A DNA stretch of 64,000 bases. It comes from Rhodobacter ferrooxidans. Its GTDB lineage: Bacteria > Pseudomonadota > Alphaproteobacteria > Rhodobacterales > Rhodobacteraceae. This document shows, one piece after another, positions 18,051 to 26,829 of this stretch. The notes under the pieces are model-generated. The model saw only the letters and a list, made by a program, of their open reading frames with translations. It did not search any database and was not told the DNA's origin. Every line of letters starts with the position of its first letter. Positions within the stretch are counted from its first letter, which is position 1. The translations under genes were made by a program, and so were the position numbers. The stretch is taken from the NCBI RefSeq assembly GCF_000176015.1, contig NZ_ACYY01000005.1:1-64000 (forward strand), written 5' to 3'.

Positions 18051-18194
18051 TTCCATTTTTTCCGACTTGATCGACGAATGTGCCGGGGTGCAACCATGGG
18101 GCTGCACAACGGCAGTTTTTTCTGTTAGGATGCTTGGATGCGCTGTGCCGAAGGTGCGGGGCTCGGGTTCACATCGGGAAAGGGAATTGGCGTC

Positions 18195-18569
18195 ATGGCT
18201 GACTTGCCTTCAAAGGAAGACCTCGCCGCGGCGGGCGTGCAACTTGATCCGCTGCGCGGGCTGGAATCGGTGACCCAGGCGGCGCGCGATCTGGCCGACA
18301 GCCTGCGTCGCGGCACCATCGTCGCGGGCAATCTGGCCGAGCGCGAGTTGTCGATCGTGATCGGGCTGGCCGAGACCATCCGCGACCAGACGGTTTCCGA
18401 GCCGCTGCTGAAACGGGCGCGGGCGGTGCCGGTGGTGCGCGGGCTGCGGGTCAGCTCGCACCGGGCGCTGGACCTTGGCTTTGACGCGCTGGGGGTCAGC
18501 CTGACGCTGGGCTCGGGCGCGGTGGATGCTTTCCTGTCGGCGCCGCGCGGGGCAGAGAAGGTCGCTTAA
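18195..18569 (+). CDS. Hypothetical helical protein at the left edge of the tRNA-flanked block
   Basis: A 124-residue protein, predicted mostly helical and amphipathic (GLESVTQAARDLADSLRRGTIVAGNLAERELSIVIGLAETIRDQTV), with no signal peptide. The helical, Ala/Leu-rich pattern is loosely phasin- or apolipoprotein-like, which would fit surface association with lipid, but this is only an impression. It is transcribed rightward and overlaps the last gene of the leftward operon by four bases at 18566-18569. I recognise no family. Confidence 0.6.
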   Translation: MADLPSKEDLAAAGVQLDPLRGLESVTQAARDLADSLRRGTIVAGNLAERELSIVIGLAETIRDQTVSEPLLKRARAVPVVRGLRVSSHRALDLGFDALGVSLTLGSGAVDAFLSAPRGAEKVA

Positions 18570-19138
18570 GACCCGGCCGCAACCACTTGAAAACTCAAGG
18601 TTATCGGGGCGTCGTCGGCGCCATCGGTCAGCCGGAAACTGACGCTCCAGCGGCCCGGTGCGGCGTCGGCGGGCACCTCGACGCTGACCACCAGCTTTTC
18701 GAAATCGCGCGGCTGCACCGTCAGGGTTTCGGGGGTGAAACTGACCACCAGCCCGGCCTGCGGTGCGCCTTCGTGCAGCACCTGGGTCAGCCGCGGAGTG
18801 ATGGCCTCCATCACCTCTTGCCCCGGATTGTCCACCGACAGCGGCACCCGCAGCGTGGTGCCGGCGCTGACCGTGGCACCCGGAGCGGGCTTTGGCGGTT
18901 CGGGTTCGGCGGCGCGGGCGGTGCGGCTGGCGGCCATCACCGTGGCGAACATCGCCGTTGCCGCCGTGCTGCCATGGCGGATGATGGATTGCAGCGGGGT
19001 TTCCCCGGCGCGGTTGGGTTGCGGCTGACCCGAGACCGCCTCGGCCACCACCTGCGTCACCGAGGCCGACAGCTTCAGCGCGCTGTCCACCAGATCTGCC
19101 ACCGCATCGCGCGGGCCGGGGTCTTTGGCATCGCTCAT
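18566..19138 (-). CDS. Hypothetical protein with C-terminal Ig-like domain (operon gene 5)
   Basis: A 190-residue protein in two parts. Residues ~1-75 are helical and Ala-rich (AVADLVDSALKLSASVTQVVAEAV). After a proline-rich linker (EPEPPKPAPG) residues ~88-190 look like an immunoglobulin-like beta sandwich (GTTLRVPLSVDNPGQE, LTVQPRDFEKLVVSVEVPADAAPGRWSVSF), similar to domains that follow ligand- or wall-binding modules. There is no export signal. It overlaps the upstream gene of the same strand by four bases (ATGA), so they are translationally coupled. Confidence 0.6.
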   Translation of the reverse strand: MSDAKDPGPRDAVADLVDSALKLSASVTQVVAEAVSGQPQPNRAGETPLQSIIRHGSTAATAMFATVMAASRTARAAEPEPPKPAPGATVSAGTTLRVPLSVDNPGQEVMEAITPRLTQVLHEGAPQAGLVVSFTPETLTVQPRDFEKLVVSVEVPADAAPGRWSVSFRLTDGADDAPITLSFQVVAAGS

Positions 19139-19626
19139 GGGTGAACGGCCACCTGCGGCGCCGGGGCGCAGTCGTCATCGCAAGGCTTGGGCGTGGCCAC
19201 GGTGGCGCCGGTCAGCCGGATATCCAGAAACGGCTTGCCGCGCAGCCCGACCGAGACGGTGTAATCCGAGGCCACCTGCCAGGTGTTGCAGAACCGCACC
19301 TGCAGCGGCGTGCGCATCTGCAGCGCGTGATGGATCGGCGCATCCAGTGCCGTCTTCATCTCGTGGCTTTGCGCATGGGTGTCGGGAAAGCGGTGGGCCA
19401 GGTTCACCGGCTTGTCAGGACCGGCGTCGAACCGGACCTCGTGTTCCAGCTTGCAGGCGCAATCGTCGTCCCACAGGTGCATGTGCACCATCGGCTTGTC
19501 GGTGCGGTGGACAAAATCCGCCTGCACCCGGTGGCTCAAGGGATCGTGCCGGTCGCTGCCCGCCAGCGCAAAAGCCGCCCCGGCGGGCTGGCTGACGATC
19601 AGGTGCCGGGTTTCTTCGTCTGACAT
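19135..19626 (-). CDS. Hypothetical Cys/His-containing protein (operon gene 4)
   Basis: A 163-residue protein with several Cys/His/Asp clusters: HMHLWDDDCACKLEHEV near residue 50 and KPCDDDCAPAP near the C-terminus. These could bind metal or form disulfides, but no known metal motif is complete. The middle is beta-rich (QVRFCNTWQVASDYTVSVGLRG). No signal peptide. It lies between the 449-residue gene (15 bases upstream) and the Ig-like gene (four-base overlap). I recognise no family. Confidence 0.6.
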   Translation of the reverse strand: MSDEETRHLIVSQPAGAAFALAGSDRHDPLSHRVQADFVHRTDKPMVHMHLWDDDCACKLEHEVRFDAGPDKPVNLAHRFPDTHAQSHEMKTALDAPIHHALQMRTPLQVRFCNTWQVASDYTVSVGLRGKPFLDIRLTGATVATPKPCDDDCAPAPQVAVHP

Positions 19627-19641
19627 GCAAAGCCCCTCGCG

Positions 19642-20991
19642 TTAGCGGATTCTGTAAACATCCATATCAAATTTGGCGTTGCATTGCCAATTTTCAAAGA
19701 CGATGCGAATCTCGTGCTCGCCGCACAGACAGGCATGGCCGAAGGCGGTCTTGCCTTCCTCGTCCAGATGCACACAGATCTCGGCACCATCGACCCAAAG
19801 CGTGAACACCCGGTCGGTGACGATCTGGATGCGGTAAACCCCGGCATTGAAGCAGCCCTTGCCGACCCAGGCGGCGCGGTAGGGCAGGTTGATCTCGCGC
19901 AGGCTGCGCGGGCGCATGTCGCTGCTGGGCAGGCCTTCGGCGCAATTGGCGTCGGGGCCGATGTCCAGCGCCTGGCGGTTGACGGTGATCCAGACCGGCC
20001 GGCTGGCCGAGCACAGCGCGTGCTGCAAGGTGACGCCGCGCACCAGATGCACCTGATCGGGCAGGCCGCGCGCGGCTCCCAGTTCGGGCGAGGCATTGGT
20101 GAAGCCGCGCCGCACATAGACCGGCGTGCCCACCTCGCCATGGTTGATGTCGCCACCGTCCTTCGGTTTTTCCGCCGGTTTGGCGGCAAACACCTCGACC
20201 CGCAGCTTGTCGCGCAGCGCCGCATTCAGCAGCGCGTATTCCGGCGAGCCTTGCACCACCGCCAGCAGCAGCCGTTCCGGGGCAAAGCGGTCCAGCGGCA
20301 CCACATTGCCTGCCGCCGAAAACTCGGGCGCCGTGGTGACGGCGATCAGCATCAGGTTCGAGATCGGCATATGGGTGATTTCCTCGACGAAGGCCGAGAA
20401 TTGCGCCAGTTCCGCGCCGTTGCCGCCCAGGCCCGCCAGATCGCTTTGCTCGATCATCACCACCTGGCGCTGCTTGACGTCATAGGTCACCGCGACCGAG
20501 GCCCCCGCCGCCTGTGCCGCCCGCGCCAGATCGACCATCGCCAGCGCCACACCGCGTTCGGGCGCTTGCAGGTTGATGGTGAAAATCTCGACCCCGGCAT
20601 CGGTCAGCAGCGCCAGCTTGGCGCGGTCGGCGGCTTCGCCATGCGGGCCGATGTTGACCTCGAATTCGATGCCGACGCCGACCACCGTGCCCTGCGCCAC
20701 CGAGGTATCCCTTGGCCAGTCCAGCGCGTCGCGGGTCAGGCGTTTCACCGCGTCGATCGCGCGGCCCTGATCGTCCTGCTTGTCATAGATGATCTCGACC
20801 GGCTCGGCGCGGTTCATCGCATCGCGCAGGATACCCAGCTTCGACAACCGCTCGTTGAAGCGTTCGGGGTCGGCGTCCAGATCGGCCACGGTATAGACCT
20901 GCGTGCTGCCATCGGCATGCAGCACCGTGGCCTCGACCAGACCGGCGCGGCCCACGCCCAAGGCTTCGACAAATCCCCTTTCCGTCGGCAT
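19642..20991 (-). CDS. Hypothetical protein, 449 aa (operon gene 3)
   Basis: A 449-residue protein of unknown family. Residues ~1-90 have alternating strands and helices (VEATVLHADGSTQVYTVADLDADPERFNERL). Residues ~105-260 read as an alpha/beta region (GIEFEVNIGPHGEAADRAKLALLTDAGVEIFTINLQ). The C-terminal ~120 residues are beta-rich with several cysteines (VGKGCFNAGVYRIQIVTDR, HACLCGEHEIRIVFENWQC) and resemble a jelly-roll binding module. No signal peptide is seen. It sits 30 bases downstream of the 578-residue gene. The co-operonic layout suggests one shared process. Confidence 0.65.
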   Translation of the reverse strand: MPTERGFVEALGVGRAGLVEATVLHADGSTQVYTVADLDADPERFNERLSKLGILRDAMNRAEPVEIIYDKQDDQGRAIDAVKRLTRDALDWPRDTSVAQGTVVGVGIEFEVNIGPHGEAADRAKLALLTDAGVEIFTINLQAPERGVALAMVDLARAAQAAGASVAVTYDVKQRQVVMIEQSDLAGLGGNGAELAQFSAFVEEITHMPISNLMLIAVTTAPEFSAAGNVVPLDRFAPERLLLAVVQGSPEYALLNAALRDKLRVEVFAAKPAEKPKDGGDINHGEVGTPVYVRRGFTNASPELGAARGLPDQVHLVRGVTLQHALCSASRPVWITVNRQALDIGPDANCAEGLPSSDMRPRSLREINLPYRAAWVGKGCFNAGVYRIQIVTDRVFTLWVDGAEICVHLDEEGKTAFGHACLCGEHEIRIVFENWQCNAKFDMDVYRIR

Positions 20992-21021
20992 CGCATCGTC
21001 CTTTCCCTGTTGGCGACCCGG

Positions 21022-22758
21022 TCAGGGCCGCGGCAAATCTCCGCTTTCCTGCAAATCCTCGAAACTGGTGCCCTCGCGGCGCAGCCGCAGCTTGCCGGGC
21101 AGCACCAGCCCCTGCGCGCTGGTCTGGCACGACAGCAGGCAAGCCTGCACCTCGGCCACGCCCATCACGAAACTCGGGATCGGGCTCATCTTGCGTTCCT
21201 GCTGCCCGGCGATTTCCTCGGCCAGCTCGCCCCCCACCCGGTCGATCATCGATTCCACCACCGCCAGCATGATCCAGCCGACAATCGGAATGATCAGATC
21301 GACGAACACGTCGCAGCAGCTTTGCCCGGCGTCGAACTCGCCCATCTCGGCGCGGAAGGTGGCGCTACATTCGGTGTCGGTTTCCACCACATCCAGCCGC
21401 AGGAAGATCGGGCCGTCAAAGCTGACATCCGGATCAGGCCAGCAGTCGATATGCACCTCGGCCTCGCCCGAGACCCACAGATGGCCTTCGGCGGTGTCAT
21501 GGTCGCCGGGGTTCGACGGCGTGACCGACAACGATGTCAGCGTGGCATCGCCCTCGTCGGTGCTGATCTCCTGCGCGCCGCCCGCCAGATCGGGGAATTC
21601 CTCGGCGATGGCACTGGCGATGTTTTCATCCAGCACCGCGCGGCTGAGCGCCAATGCCAGAGTATTGGCGCCGCGGAAATTGTCGGGCGCCACGTCATCG
21701 GCGGCGGTGCCGGTGCGGCGGTTCATCAGGATGGCAAGGGTCTGGCTGGCCACCAGCAGAAAACCCACCGGGGTCGCCAGCGTCACCGCCGGATCGCCCG
21801 ACTGCGGCGTGTAAAGCGGAAAGCGGCGGGGCGCGAGGTAACTTGCCGCTTCCGATTGCAGCAGGGCGCGGGCGGCGGCCTCGTCGAACCAGGGTTCCTT
21901 GACCGGGGCAAACTCGGCCAGTCGCGGCAGCAGCAGGGGTTTCAGCGCGTTGGCCACCGCTGTTGCAACCGGGCCGCTGGTATCGAAGGTGATCGTGGTG
22001 GCCAAGGTCGGGTCAACCGGCTCTTGCGCCATCTTCACCTCGACCGTGCCGTTGCCCAGCACCACCTCGCGCCAAAAGGTCGCCACGCCGTAGCTGACAA
22101 AGCCGATCGGATTGGTGACGGTGGCATGCAGCGGCAGCGTCACCTTCAGGAACTGCTTGGTGGCGTGGGTTTCCAGCGCGCCGGTGATCTCGGGGTTGCC
22201 GGGCTTGTTGGCCGGGTTCAGCGTGGCATCGCGGTTGCCATCGTAAATCCGCAAGGTGTTGCCGGCGGCGGAAAACACATGGCTGGGCAGCGCCACATAG
22301 CGGGTGTGCAGGGCGGCGGTGAAGCGGCCACTGTCCAGCACCGGCAGGCCGGTGAGCGTCGGCACGGCGATCTGCGCCGCCGTCACCCCGGCAAAGTCGA
22401 TGCCCAACTGATCCTGCCCGTCCACCGGCCAGGTTGCCAGCGCACCGGGCGCCTGCACCGTCGCCGCCAGCACGATCTGCGCCAGGCTCGGGTCGGGCGA
22501 ATCCGGCACCTGCACGGTGATCTCGATCGGCAGGTCGAACAGCATGTGCTTTTCGTCCTGAAACGCCAGATCGGCGCTGGCGGTCTGATCATCCAGCAGC
22601 CGCACCAGCACGGTGACGTTCTGCCCCGAAAGGTTGCGGGTGATCGGCGCCAGGTTGTGGGGAAACATCGCCTCGTTCTTCAGCGCCAGATGGAACACCT
22701 CGCGCACCATCGAGATGGCGAACTGCACGCAATAGTCGAAGTTCGAGGTGTTGCTCAT
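21022..22758 (-). CDS. Hypothetical protein, 578 aa, possibly TULIP-like lipid-binding (operon gene 2)
   Basis: A 578-residue protein. The start (NFDYCVQFAISMVREVFHLALKNE) followed by paired beta strands (NVTVLVRLLDDQTASADLAF, MLFDLPIEITVQV) and a late Gly-flanked hydrophobic helix (IPIVGWIMLAVV, ~residue 490) recall tubular lipid-binding (TULIP) proteins such as the P47/OrfX group; this is a by-eye impression, not a firm match. TULIP domains hold lipids in a long hydrophobic groove. It overlaps the upstream gene by four bases (ATGA). No signal peptide, so it should be cytoplasmic or exported by an unknown route. Confidence 0.65.
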   Translation of the reverse strand: MSNTSNFDYCVQFAISMVREVFHLALKNEAMFPHNLAPITRNLSGQNVTVLVRLLDDQTASADLAFQDEKHMLFDLPIEITVQVPDSPDPSLAQIVLAATVQAPGALATWPVDGQDQLGIDFAGVTAAQIAVPTLTGLPVLDSGRFTAALHTRYVALPSHVFSAAGNTLRIYDGNRDATLNPANKPGNPEITGALETHATKQFLKVTLPLHATVTNPIGFVSYGVATFWREVVLGNGTVEVKMAQEPVDPTLATTITFDTSGPVATAVANALKPLLLPRLAEFAPVKEPWFDEAAARALLQSEAASYLAPRRFPLYTPQSGDPAVTLATPVGFLLVASQTLAILMNRRTGTAADDVAPDNFRGANTLALALSRAVLDENIASAIAEEFPDLAGGAQEISTDEGDATLTSLSVTPSNPGDHDTAEGHLWVSGEAEVHIDCWPDPDVSFDGPIFLRLDVVETDTECSATFRAEMGEFDAGQSCCDVFVDLIIPIVGWIMLAVVESMIDRVGGELAEEIAGQQERKMSPIPSFVMGVAEVQACLLSCQTSAQGLVLPGKLRLRREGTSFEDLQESGDLPRP

Positions 22759-23561
22759 TTCGGGGCCGGCGCTTTCAGCCGCACCGCGCGCACGAAGCTG
22801 CGGAAGGCATCGACGCGGGCGCCCTTGGCGATCTCGCGGAACTCGGCCGGGGTGCGGAACGGAAAGCCGCGCCGCATGATCTGGCCCAGTTCCACCGCGT
22901 CATGCACCACCGGGTCGTCCTTGTAGAACCAGGCCTGTTCCAGCGTCAGCGTAGCCTGCGGCTTGGCCGCGGGGGCCAGATCGGGCAGGGGGGCGTCAAG
23001 GTCCATCCGCCGCAGCGCCGGGTTCTCCGGGGCCACTGTCAGGCTGAAGCCGGTGGTGAAATGCCGCTGCTCGGGATAGCGCGGCACCGCCTTGGGGCGG
23101 GCGGCTTGCAGGCGGGCGATCGCCGTGGCGTTCAGCGCCGGTTTGTAGGCCGGTTGCAGCCCCTCGATGGCCCGCGGCTTCATCTTGCGCAACTTGAACA
23201 CGAGCCCCGCCATCCAGGCCGGATCGGTGGGTTTGACCGAATCACCCAAGCTTTCCTTGAGCTTTGCCTCCAGTTCCTCGCGCCTTGTGCGCAGTTTCGG
23301 CGGATGGCGCAGGGTGGTCAGAACATGGTGCTGCATCTCAGGGTTGAGGTGGATGCCATAGGCCTCCAGCGCCAGCACCGGATTGGCCAGAAACATGCCG
23401 CTGAAGCCGGGCGCCGCCTGCACCCTGCGGGCGATTTCCTTCGCCTTGGCAATCAGTTCGCGGTGGCTGTTGATGTTGATGACCGTCTGCTTTTCCGGCG
23501 CGGCAAGCGCCACCACCGGGGCTCTGAGCCCTTGCAACCGGACGGGGGATTTTTCTGCCAT
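22755..23561 (-). CDS. Hypothetical protein with leader-peptide-like N-terminal segment (operon gene 1)
   Basis: A 268-residue protein, first gene of the leftward operon. Residues ~30-85 (ELIAKAKEIARRVQAAPGF, then MFLANPVLALEAYGIHLNPEM) resemble the conserved segment of nitrile-hydratase-type leader peptides (helix, P-x-F, LL-x-NP-x-x-AL-x-x-x-G-I), used in some RiPP precursors. The rest (basic, proline-containing, ending VDAFRSFVRAVRLKAPAPK) is unlike a RiPP core. The ATG at 23561 has an excellent GGAGG seven bases upstream; longer in-frame starts are unsupported. It is divergent from the CrtC-like gene across 94 bases, which must hold both promoters. Confidence 0.65.
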   Translation of the reverse strand: MAEKSPVRLQGLRAPVVALAAPEKQTVININSHRELIAKAKEIARRVQAAPGFSGMFLANPVLALEAYGIHLNPEMQHHVLTTLRHPPKLRTRREELEAKLKESLGDSVKPTDPAWMAGLVFKLRKMKPRAIEGLQPAYKPALNATAIARLQAARPKAVPRYPEQRHFTTGFSLTVAPENPALRRMDLDAPLPDLAPAAKPQATLTLEQAWFYKDDPVVHDAVELGQIMRRGFPFRTPAEFREIAKGARVDAFRSFVRAVRLKAPAPK

Positions 23562-23655
23562 TGCCACCTCCGAGACCTGAAACACGGCTGCTGCCAGCCC
23601 ATTCGGGAACAATTCGCAAGCTTTGGAGACTGAGAGATTTAATGTTACCATCTCT

Positions 23656-24759
23656 ATGGCGAATTTGCATGATTTCTTTCCGGGGGTGCGGTTGGAGCGG
23701 TCGTTTCGCTATACGGACAGCATCGCGGCGCCCCGGATCGGCCTTGGCCCGGCGGGGCCGTTTCCCAATTCCGCGCTGCACGATCCGACCGACCGGCGCT
23801 GGCTGCACTACGCCTTTCTGTCGCGCGATGGCACACGCGCCATGGTGGCCAATTCCTCCTGGCTTGGCCCGGCAGAGGGCGAGCCTGCGGGGACCGAGCG
23901 GTTTGCCACCATCCTGTTGCTGCACGATCAGGGCGGCTGGCACTCCAGCCAGTTCAACGCCGAGACCGAGCGCCCGCCGTGGTCGGCCTTCACCCGGCCG
24001 CATGGCCACGGCGAGGCCGGAAACCTGCGCATCGCGGCGGCCAGCGGCAGCCCGGCGGTCGATCTGGCGCTGACGCGCTCCAGCAGGCCCTGCACCAGCC
24101 AATGCGCGGTTTTCGCGGGCAACCAGCATCTGCGCTGGCAATCGGAAACCGGGGTGACGGCGCGGGGCCGCTGGCAGACCGACGGCCCGCCGGTCGAGGT
24201 GGACCTGGTGGGTTATCACGAAAGGGTGCGGGGCCGCTGGGGCTGGCCCGATCTGGGCGAATGGGTGTTCGGCTTTGCCAACGATCTGGGCGGCGACCCC
24301 GATTGCCCGCCGGAATGGGCCGGGGTGTTCACCTTCATCCGGCCCTCGGCAGCGCCGCTGGAGGCCACGGCGTCGTTCATGCTGTGGCACAAGGGCCGGA
24401 TGATCCGGCATTTCCCGCGCCGCTGTGTCAGCTTTGCCGTGCGCGGCGAGATCGACCGCGACCGGGTATCCATCGCCCCCCCCCTGGCGCGGCTGCTGGG
24501 GGTGCCGCCCGCCGCCCCGGTGCCGCGCCGGTTGGCGATCACCGCGCGGCAGGGCGACGACTGGCTGGTGCTGGATTTCGACGCCGACGCTGCGGTGCGC
24601 ATCGTCATCCCGTCGGAAACCAGTCTGGCGGCGTTCTCGGTGCACGAGGTGGTCGGGCCTTGCCTGCTGGAGGGCTGTGTCGGCGGGCGGCGGTTCCAGA
24701 TCGAAAGCCGCGGCATCGTTGAATTTTCCGGGGGGGCCGCGGGCGATGCAGGCGGCTGA
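23656..24759 (+). CDS. CrtC/AttH-like lipocalin-fold protein
   Basis: A 367-residue beta-rich protein. The pattern DRRWLHYAFLSRDGTRAMVANSSWLGP, a central GYHERVRGRWGWPDLGEWVFGFAND and repeated G-W strands resemble the AttH / carotenoid 1,2-hydratase (CrtC) / tocopherol-cyclase-like family, double lipocalin barrels that act on or bind isoprenoid lipids. No other carotenoid gene is present. It is the first gene of a rightward operon and overlaps the prenyl synthase gene by 14 bases. ATG 23656 lacks a clear ribosome site; an in-frame TTG at 23623 would add 11 residues. Family call is moderate, substrate unknown. Confidence 0.68.
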   Translation: MANLHDFFPGVRLERSFRYTDSIAAPRIGLGPAGPFPNSALHDPTDRRWLHYAFLSRDGTRAMVANSSWLGPAEGEPAGTERFATILLLHDQGGWHSSQFNAETERPPWSAFTRPHGHGEAGNLRIAAASGSPAVDLALTRSSRPCTSQCAVFAGNQHLRWQSETGVTARGRWQTDGPPVEVDLVGYHERVRGRWGWPDLGEWVFGFANDLGGDPDCPPEWAGVFTFIRPSAAPLEATASFMLWHKGRMIRHFPRRCVSFAVRGEIDRDRVSIAPPLARLLGVPPAAPVPRRLAITARQGDDWLVLDFDADAAVRIVIPSETSLAAFSVHEVVGPCLLEGCVGGRRFQIESRGIVEFSGGAAGDAGG

Positions 24760-26391
24760 GGTCTTGCGCGACACCATCGGCGCGCTGGTCAAACGCGCCC
24801 CCGCCATCATCGCCGCCGCGGCGCGCGAACTGGGGGCGGTGCGGCTGCTGCTGCGGTTTGGCGATGGTTCCTGCGCGCGGCTGCTGGGGCACAGCAGCAC
24901 GCTGCGGGTGCAGCTTTCGCCTGCCGATCAATCCGCCGAGGTCGAGGTGTATTTCGACGACCGCGCGCTGGGTCTTTTATTCGACGCCGCCGCCCGGCCC
25001 TCGGAACAGGCGTTGGAACAAAGCCTGGACATGCGCGGCAGCCGCGAGGATCTGCTGGCGGCCTGGCGCTGCTTTCGGCTGCTGTCGCAGCGCGCCTCGG
25101 GGCTGCGGATCGTGCAGGCGATCTGGGCCGATTACCGCGACAGCCGGGCTGCGGGCTGGGCGCCGCCGCCGATGCCCGAGGCAGCCCCCCGTCCGCGCGG
25201 CCCGGCGCATTGGGAAGACGCGCATTGGCCGGCGCTGGACTGGCTGGACCGCCGCCACCCGGCAGGCCGTGACCTGCTGGCGCGCGGCGAACCGGTGCTG
25301 GCCCCGGCGCGGTCGCTGTGGAACGGCCGCGATGCCGAAAGCTGGCAGGATGCGGCGCAAATCTTCGACAATGACCTGATGGAGACCATGGCCCGCTGCA
25401 AGGCCCGGGTGGTGGATGAAATTCTGAGGCTGATCCCGAACAAGCAGCCGCAGCGCGACCTTTACAGCCTGATGCGCGACTATGTGCAACGCGAGGGCAA
25501 GGGCCTGCGCCCGACGCTGGTGATCGCCACCTGCATGGCCTTGGGCGGGCGGTTCGAGGATGGCGTGCGGGCGGCGGCGGCGCTGGAGATGTTTCACAAC
25601 GGCTTTCTGGTGCATGACGACATTGCCGACGAATCCACCCACCGCCGCGGCCTGCCGACGCTGCACATGTCGCACGGCATTGGCCTTGCGGTGAACGCGG
25701 GTGACGGCATGCACCTGTTCGCCGTCGATATGACGCTGTCGAACCTGCAATCGGTCGGCCTTGCCCGCACGCTGGGCATCATCCACGAAATCCTGCACAT
25801 GTGCCGCGAGACGGTGGAGGGCCAGGCCATCGAACTGGGCTGGATCCGGCGCAATTTCGTGCCCGCCCGCGATGCCGATTACAGCCGGATGAGCACCAAG
25901 AAAACCGGCTGGTATACCTGCATCTCGCCCTGCCGGGTGGGGCGGTGGCGGCGGGGGTTACCGAACCGCGGCTGCTGGACCGCTTCAACGAGGCGTTCCG
26001 GCTGACCGGCATCGCCTTTCAGATTCAGGACGACATCCTGAACCTGATCGGTGAAACCGAGCTTTACGGCAAGGAGGCGCTGGGAGACTTGCTGGAGGGC
26101 AAGCGCACGGTGATGATGATCCACCTGTTCCGCGGCGCTTCGGAGGCGGTGCGCCGCCGCATGCACGCGATCAACGCAAGGCCGCGCACCGCCAAGACCG
26201 ATGCCATGGCGCAGGAAATGCTGCGGGCGATGCAGCGGGCGGGGTCGATCGACTATGCCATCGGCCTTGCCGACCGGCTGGCCAACGAAGGCGTGCGCCG
26301 GTTCGAGGCCGATCTGCGTTTCATTCCCGAAACGCCCGGCAAGGCGGTGCTGCGGCAGGTCTCCAACTATGTCACCACAAGGGCGCTGTAG
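24746..26391 (+). pseudogene. SCP2-like / polyprenyl synthetase fusion, frameshifted
   Basis: The gene encodes a trans-isoprenyl diphosphate synthase fused behind an SCP2-like sterol-carrier domain. Residues ~1-130 (LSPADQSAEVEVYFDDRALG, MRGSREDLLAAWRCF) look SCP2-like. The synthase part has EGKGLRP, the first aspartate motif DDIAD in NGFLVHDDIADESTHRRG, KTGWYT and a second motif written DDILN (QIQDDILNLIGE) with GDLLEGKRT. The reading frame breaks in a G run at 25939-25942: adding one G gives an unbroken 548-residue protein, so this may be an assembly error rather than a dead gene. It overlaps the CrtC-like gene by 14 bases and is followed two bases later by the next gene. Confidence 0.8.
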
Positions 26392-26393
26392 CC

Positions 26394-26819
26394 ATGATCA
26401 ACCCGACCGCCTTCGGCCCCGCCGACATTGCCCTGCTGACCCGGCTTGGGGCGCTGAGCGAGGATTTGCGCGGCATCGCCTGCACGCTGGCCCGGCTGGG
26501 GGTGCGCTGGCGCCGGGCCGAACCTGCGCGCTGCGCAGGCTGGATCGACGCGGTCGAGCCGCATCCGTTCTACAAGCTGGGGCAGGTGATGTTCGACCTG
26601 CTGGAATGGGAAGATTTCATGCTGGACGAGGCCGCCCCGCCTGCCAGCGCCCAGCGGCTGCTGGATGTGGCGGGGCGGCTGCTGGCCCAGGCCGGGGTGC
26701 AGATCACCCAAGTGACCCTGCCCGCCGACCTGCCGCCGCTGGAGGCGGGTTTCTACCTTTACCGCGACGTGGTGCTGGGGCTGATCTGGCTGGCCATCAC
26801 CGGCGTGCCGGGCAATTAG
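26394..26819 (+). CDS. Hypothetical protein, 141 aa, end of the prenyl synthase operon
   Basis: A 141-residue, mostly helical soluble protein (DIALLTRLGALSEDLRGIACTLARLG, FYKLGQVMFDLLEWEDFMLDE) with a hydrophobic ending (VVLGLIWLAITGVPG). It begins two bases after the prenyl synthetase stop, so it is in the same operon. No family is recognised. Position suggests it assists the synthase/lipocalin pair, but nothing in the sequence proves it. Confidence 0.65.
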   Translation: MINPTAFGPADIALLTRLGALSEDLRGIACTLARLGVRWRRAEPARCAGWIDAVEPHPFYKLGQVMFDLLEWEDFMLDEAAPPASAQRLLDVAGRLLAQAGVQITQVTLPADLPPLEAGFYLYRDVVLGLIWLAITGVPGN

Positions 26820-26829
26820 GCAGGGGGGA

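Noticed and set aside
19684-22926. A 1080-residue open frame on the + strand
   Set aside because: It is antisense to the leftward operon, rich in H/Q/R/G, with no family match. It is a high-GC shadow of real genes.
25801-26391. Separate small prenyl synthetase gene in the second frame
   Set aside because: It begins in the middle of a conserved region of the upstream frame, so it is the frameshifted C-terminus of one gene.
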